Assembly: GCA_035299305.1 (NCBI GenBank)
Contig: DATGWV010000061.1
Coordinates: forward strand, 1 to 8,480
Length of the DNA: 8,480 bases
Direction of reading: 5' to 3'
DNA from: BJHL01 sp035299305
GTDB lineage: Bacteria > Planctomycetota > Phycisphaerae > Phycisphaerales > UBA1924
The notes beneath the pieces were generated by a model. It did not search any database. It was given only the letters and a program-made list of their open reading frames with translations, and had not been told where the DNA came from. Position numbers and translations under genes: made by a program. Below are positions 4,988-8,480 of this stretch, piece after piece (position 1 is the first letter of the stretch; each line of letters opens with the position of its first letter).

Positions 4988-7066
4988 ATGCCCAGCCGCA
5001 ACGCCAGCGATATTCGCAACATCCTTCTGTGCGGGAGCGGCGGCGGCGGAAAGACCACGCTGTGCGAACGCCTGCTGTTCGCGACGGGCGCGATCAAACG
5101 CATGGGTTCAGTCGCTGAAGGCTCGACCGTGAGCGATTGGAGCGACGACGAGAAGCATCACAAGCACTCGCTGCAACCAAGCCTCGTGCACTTTGATTAC
5201 GAGGGGCACTTGGTCAATCTCATCGACACGCCGGGAAAGGTTGATTTTGTCGGTCATGCCATCGCGTGTTTTCCGGCGTGCGAAACGATCGCGGTGGTGA
5301 TCGACGCGACGCGCGGGATTGACAGCATGGCACGGCGCATGATGGGCGTGGCGGAGCAACGCAAGATTCCGCGGATGCTGATTGTCAACAAGATGGATGA
5401 GGCGAGCACGAGCCAGCTTGAAGCGCTCACTGATCAACTGCGCGAGACGTTTGGGAACATTTGTCTGCCGATCAATCTGCCTCGCAACGCGCGGGGGGAT
5501 GTGATCAATGTCTTTGAGCACGACGGCAAAGATGGCAAGGGCGACAACGCTGATTTTTCGAGCGTGCATGAGGCGCACAAGAAGATCGTCGAGCAGGTCA
5601 TCGAGGTGGATGATGAACTGACGATGCAGTATCTCGAGACAGGTGATGGGCACTTTGATCCGGAGAAGCTGCACGCGGCATTCGAGAAGTGCCTGGGTGA
5701 TGCGCATTTGGTGCCCATTTGCTTTGTGAGCGCCAAGAGCGGCGCGGGGGTCGATGACCTCTTGCACATCTTCGCGAGCTTGTGCCCCAGCCCCTTGGAA
5801 GTGAACCCGCCTGAGTTTGTCATTCGTGAGAAGGAAGACAGCGACGAAGCGGAGTGGCACGCCAAGCCTGAGCCGAGCGGCAAGCTGCTTGCTCACGTCT
5901 TCCGCGTGGTGATTGATCCGTTCCTCGGCAAGATCGCGATCTTCCGCGTGCACCAAGGCACGCTGAAGGCCAAGAGCGACATTCTCATCAACGATCACAA
6001 GAAGCCGGTGAAACTGGGGCACGTGTTCATCCTGCAAGGCAAGGATCACGTCGAAGCCCACGAGTTCGGGCCCGGGTCGATCGGCGCCATCGCGAAGGTG
6101 GATGACCTGCACATCAACGATGTGATTCACGAGAGCCACGAGTACGACGGCGTGCACCTGATTCCGCTGCCGGTGCCCAAGCCGCTCTTCGGGCTGGCGA
6201 TTGAGCTCAAGAACCACGCCGATGAAACCAAGTTCAGCGCGGCGGTGCACAAGCTGATGAGCGAAGATCCGTGTCTGGTGGTTGAGCGCATCGCCGCGAC
6301 GAAGCAGACGGTGATGCGCGGGCTTGGCGAACTGCATCTGCGCGTGGTGCTCGAGAAGCTCAAGAAAGCGGGCATCGAGCTGATCACCAGCACGCCCAAG
6401 GTGGCGTACAAGGAGACGGTCACGAGCAAGAGCGAAGGACATCACCGCCACAAGAAGCAGACGGGCGGTGCGGGGCAGTTTGGTGAGGTGTACTTGCGCG
6501 TGGAGCCGCTGGGTGATGGTGCGGCGACGGACTTCGAGTTCGTGAATGAGACCGTGGGCGGGAGCATTCCGCGACAGTTCATTCCGGCCGTCGAAAAAGG
6601 CGTCAAGCAGGTGCTTGCGGATGGCGCGATCGCGGGCTATCCGATGAAGGGCATCCGTGTGAGCGTCTACGACGGCAAGTATCACGACGTGGACAGCAAG
6701 GAGATCGCGTTTGTCTCGGCCGGCAAGTGGGCGTTTATCGATGCGGTACAGAAGGCCAAGCCCGTGCTCATGGAGCCCTATGCGCTGCTGGAGATCACTG
6801 CGCCCTCACGCTACATGGGCGATCTGGCGGGGCACATCAGCACCAAGCGTGGGCGTGTGCAGAGCAGTGATGTCGTGAGCGGCGATCAGTGCATCGTCAA
6901 GGCGATTGCGCCGCTGAGCGAACTGCAGAACTACGCCAACGAGCTCAAAAGCATGACGGGCGGGGCGGGTACGTTCACGATGGATTACAGCCACGATGAA
7001 CGCACGCCGCCGCAGGTGCAGCAGCAGGTCGTGGCGGCGTTCAAGCCGCATGCGCATGAGGATTGA
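4988..7066 (+). CDS. EF-G-like translational GTPase (EF-G paralogue)
   Basis: The protein has 692 residues and the full EF-G layout: GTPase domain with G' insert (about 1-290), domain II (297-400), III (400-475), IV (476-595) and V (596-690). The P-loop is GSGGGGKT (16-23), G3 is DTPGKVDF (80-87), G4 is NKMD (134-137) and G5 is SAKSGAG (248-254). Domain IV keeps GGAGQFGEV (493-501) and YHDVDS (565-570), the region holding the translocation histidine of EF-G. Switch I lacks the usual RGIT; HSLQPSL stands there, as in the separate 'EF-G-like' (EF-G2) branch. The catalytic His of DTPGH is Lys84. It is probably a second EF-G acting on the ribosome, with slow or altered GTP hydrolysis (inference). 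AAGGAG fixes the start. A hairpin beyond the stop probably ends transcription. The canonical fusA should be elsewhere in the genome. Confidence 0.93.
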   Translation: MPSRNASDIRNILLCGSGGGGKTTLCERLLFATGAIKRMGSVAEGSTVSDWSDDEKHHKHSLQPSLVHFDYEGHLVNLIDTPGKVDFVGHAIACFPACETIAVVIDATRGIDSMARRMMGVAEQRKIPRMLIVNKMDEASTSQLEALTDQLRETFGNICLPINLPRNARGDVINVFEHDGKDGKGDNADFSSVHEAHKKIVEQVIEVDDELTMQYLETGDGHFDPEKLHAAFEKCLGDAHLVPICFVSAKSGAGVDDLLHIFASLCPSPLEVNPPEFVIREKEDSDEAEWHAKPEPSGKLLAHVFRVVIDPFLGKIAIFRVHQGTLKAKSDILINDHKKPVKLGHVFILQGKDHVEAHEFGPGSIGAIAKVDDLHINDVIHESHEYDGVHLIPLPVPKPLFGLAIELKNHADETKFSAAVHKLMSEDPCLVVERIAATKQTVMRGLGELHLRVVLEKLKKAGIELITSTPKVAYKETVTSKSEGHHRHKKQTGGAGQFGEVYLRVEPLGDGAATDFEFVNETVGGSIPRQFIPAVEKGVKQVLADGAIAGYPMKGIRVSVYDGKYHDVDSKEIAFVSAGKWAFIDAVQKAKPVLMEPYALLEITAPSRYMGDLAGHISTKRGRVQSSDVVSGDQCIVKAIAPLSELQNYANELKSMTGGAGTFTMDYSHDERTPPQVQQQVVAAFKPHAHED

Positions 7067-7097
7067 ACGGGCGTGATCGACAGTCGGTGTGAATAAA

Positions 7098-7148
7098 CCG
7101 CGTGACGCGTGAAGTGCTCAAGCACCGCACACGTGACGCGGATTTTCT
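7098..7148. terminator. Probable bidirectional intrinsic terminator between the EF-G-like gene and serA
   Basis: The arms at 7098-7111 and 7128-7141 are complementary at 12 of 14 positions. They enclose a second small hairpin, GTGC/GCAC around TCAA (7114-7125). ATTTTCT follows on the plus strand, and TTTATT would follow on the minus strand. It sits in the 123 bases between two converging genes, as expected for a shared terminator. Confidence 0.6.
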
Positions 7149-7189
7149 ATGCTGATAGCGGTTGGCGTGCGATCTGATGCTGACTTGTC

Positions 7190-8182
7190 TCAGCCGCCTA
7201 GGCCTAGTTCTGCGGCGTTGACGCAGTTCACGGCTCGGTTGTCTTCTTTGAAGAGTCGCACGATGCGGACGGTTTCGTGGGCGACGGCGAGTTGGGCCTG
7301 ATCGGTGCTTGCGCCGACGTGATGGCTGGCGTAGACGCCCGGAAGGTGGGCGGTGTCGCTGTGCCACGGTGATTCGGTTTCGGCGGGCTGGGCTTCCCAG
7401 ACGTCGAGGCCGGCGCGGATGCCTTTGGTGGTGATGGCTTCGCGGAGCGCGGCTTCGTCGACGATACCGCCTCGGCTGGTGTTGATGAAGTACGCGCCGG
7501 GTTTCATCGCGGAGAAGAAGTCCTTGCCGAAGATTTTCTTGGTGCTGTCGGCGAGGGGGAGGTGGACGCTGATGGCGTCGGCGCGCTTTGCGAGGGCGAG
7601 AAGGGCGGGTGTGTCGGTGCCGCCAAACTCGCAGCCCAGCGCGCTGGCGTGCTGGGGGGTGATGCTGCGCGACCAGGCAACGACGTTCATGCCGAAGGCG
7701 ACGGCGCGCTTGATGACTTCTTGGCCGATTGCGCCGACCCCCACCACCGCAAGTGTCGAGCCTTTGAGGCCGCGGGCTTTGCTGAATTCCTTTTTGTTCC
7801 ACCTGTCGGCTTTGGCGCTGGCGCACATGTCGGGAATGCGGCGGTCGCAGCAGAGCAGGAGGCCCATAGTGAGCTCGGCGACGGCGACAGCGTTCATGCC
7901 CGGGCAGTTGCAGACGGCGACGCCACGCTTGGTCGCACTGGGGACGTCGATGTTGTCGACGCCTGAACCGGCGCGGACGATGAGCTTGAGGCTCTTGGCG
8001 ACTTCGAAGACGGCGGGCGGCACTTTTGTGCTGCGGACGACGAGGATCTGCGGGTCGTGGCTCGCAACGAGGCCCGCGAGGCCGGCGGCACCAGCGTTGG
8101 GATCGTTCATCACTTCGCAGCCTAGGGCCTTGAGCCCGTCCAGACCGGCCTTCTCAAACTTGTCGGCGACAAACACACGCAT
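7190..8182 (-). CDS. serA: D-3-phosphoglycerate dehydrogenase, short form
   Basis: This enzyme oxidises 3-phosphoglycerate with NAD in the first step of serine synthesis, in the cytoplasm. At 330 residues it has only the substrate-binding domain (about 1-100 and 290-330) and the nucleotide-binding domain (about 100-288), with no C-terminal ACT domain, so serine feedback through ACT is not expected. Visible motifs: RAGSGVDNID (70-79), the Rossmann loop VGVGAIG (147-153), NTSRGGIVDEAAL (234-246) with the substrate Arg237, and HHVGAST (287-293) with the catalytic His288. The residue aligned with the catalytic Glu of the usual 'EP' pair is Gln265 in DVWEAQPAE. The start at 8182 has GAGGAG six bases upstream; an in-frame ATG at 8215 would add 11 residues before the usual beginning and is less likely. 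Another D-2-hydroxyacid dehydrogenase (glycerate or hydroxypyruvate type) is the alternative. Confidence 0.85.
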   Translation of the reverse strand: MRVFVADKFEKAGLDGLKALGCEVMNDPNAGAAGLAGLVASHDPQILVVRSTKVPPAVFEVAKSLKLIVRAGSGVDNIDVPSATKRGVAVCNCPGMNAVAVAELTMGLLLCCDRRIPDMCASAKADRWNKKEFSKARGLKGSTLAVVGVGAIGQEVIKRAVAFGMNVVAWSRSITPQHASALGCEFGGTDTPALLALAKRADAISVHLPLADSTKKIFGKDFFSAMKPGAYFINTSRGGIVDEAALREAITTKGIRAGLDVWEAQPAETESPWHSDTAHLPGVYASHHVGASTDQAQLAVAHETVRIVRLFKEDNRAVNCVNAAELGLGG

Positions 8183-8188
8183 GGCAGG

Positions 8189-8194
8189 CTCCTC
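8189..8194 (-). promoter_or_regulatory. Ribosome-binding site deciding the serA start
   Basis: GAGGAG on the minus strand, six bases before the ATG at 8182. It favours this start over the ATG at 8215. Confidence 0.65.
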
Positions 8195-8283
8195 GAGCGA
8201 CTCGGGGGACGCCACATAGGGCGAGCGGTCGCGGTGGAAGTGTTGGCGCGAGAAGTTGCGGCGTCAGCGTGCTACAACAGGAC

Positions 8284-8480
8284 ATGATCAAGCGTGTGCA
8301 CACCGCTGGAATGGGGCGCGTTCTCGCGAACGCGGGATGGATGAGCGTTGGACTGTTTTCACTCGCTGGGTGCTCGAGCACGCCTGATACGCCGGCACGC
8401 AACGTACCCATGGTGAGCGGGGCGAGCGTGCGGCCTGCGCCGGCGGCGGATATGTCCAAGCCGGTTGCGTTGGCGGGTCG
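8284..8480 (+). CDS. Predicted lipoprotein, N-terminal part (runs off right edge)
   Basis: The first 65 codons are visible and the frame stays open to the edge. The protein begins MIKRVHTAGMGRVLANAGWM, then SVGLFSLAGCSS, with the lipobox LAGC at 27-30. A positively charged start, a hydrophobic stretch and a cysteine followed by SS are the signs of a type II signal peptide, so the mature protein should be lipid-anchored at the envelope. After the cysteine comes a Pro/Ala-rich, low-complexity linker. The start could be the ATG at 8284 or the one at 8311 (residue 10); AGGA is too close to the first ATG to decide. It diverges from serA, with 101 bases between them. The rest of the protein is outside the window, so no function can be given. 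Confidence 0.65.
   Translation, partial: MIKRVHTAGMGRVLANAGWMSVGLFSLAGCSSTPDTPARNVPMVSGASVRPAPAADMSKPVALAG

Noticed and set aside
4269..5132. 287-codon plus-strand frame crossing protein A and the intergenic region
   Set aside because: It is antisense to a gene with signal peptide and sorting tail, and runs into the EF-G-like start in another frame.
5108..6685. 525-codon open frame on the minus strand opposite the EF-G-like gene
   Set aside because: It is antisense to a firm gene, rich in His, Arg and Leu, and without domains; the same codon-bias effect.
7353..8219. 288-codon plus-strand frame opposite serA
   Set aside because: It is antisense to serA with its complete motif set, and has no domain of its own.

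Overview
This looks like chromosomal DNA from a planctomycete, most likely of the Phycisphaerae lineage. The window is GC-rich. Two neighbouring secreted proteins end in a short sorting tail of the planctomycete PEP-CTERM kind (VP-x-P-G or VP-x-A-G, a hydrophobic stretch, then RRRR), and the core enzymes show lineage-style variations. The taxonomic call is inference from these traits; no rRNA or marker-tree evidence is present.

Layout from left to right. (1) The first 81 codons of the pyruvate dehydrogenase E1 alpha subunit (pdhA) lie on the minus strand and run off the left edge. (2) A 378-base non-coding stretch follows. (3) An orphan Imm11/DUF1629-like gene lies on the plus strand at 624-1244. 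(4) A minus-strand run reads from 4661 down to 1418: two tandem secreted PEP-CTERM-type proteins of unknown function, then glutamyl-tRNA synthetase (gltX). The gaps are 26 and 47 bases, so co-transcription is possible. (5) A 326-base divergent intergenic region carries candidate promoters for both sides and a strong hairpin in the leader of the next gene. (6) An EF-G-like translational GTPase lies on the plus strand at 4988-7066. (7) A hairpin with T-rich flanks at 7098-7148 probably terminates transcription from both sides. (8) A short-form D-3-phosphoglycerate dehydrogenase (serA) lies on the minus strand at 7190-8182. (9) The start of a predicted lipoprotein gene (from 8284, plus) is cut by the right edge.

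Most of the window is housekeeping: central carbon metabolism, tRNA charging, translation and serine synthesis. I found no CRISPR array, insertion sequence, tRNA, rRNA or recognisable defence cassette. The points most worth following are in the proteins. The EF-G-like GTPase has Lys where the catalytic His of the DTPGH motif should be. SerA appears to have Gln in place of its catalytic Glu. GltX carries about 60 extra residues just after its KMSKR loop. The two PEP-CTERM proteins look like diverged duplicates placed upstream of gltX. The Imm11-like gene has no toxin partner next to it.
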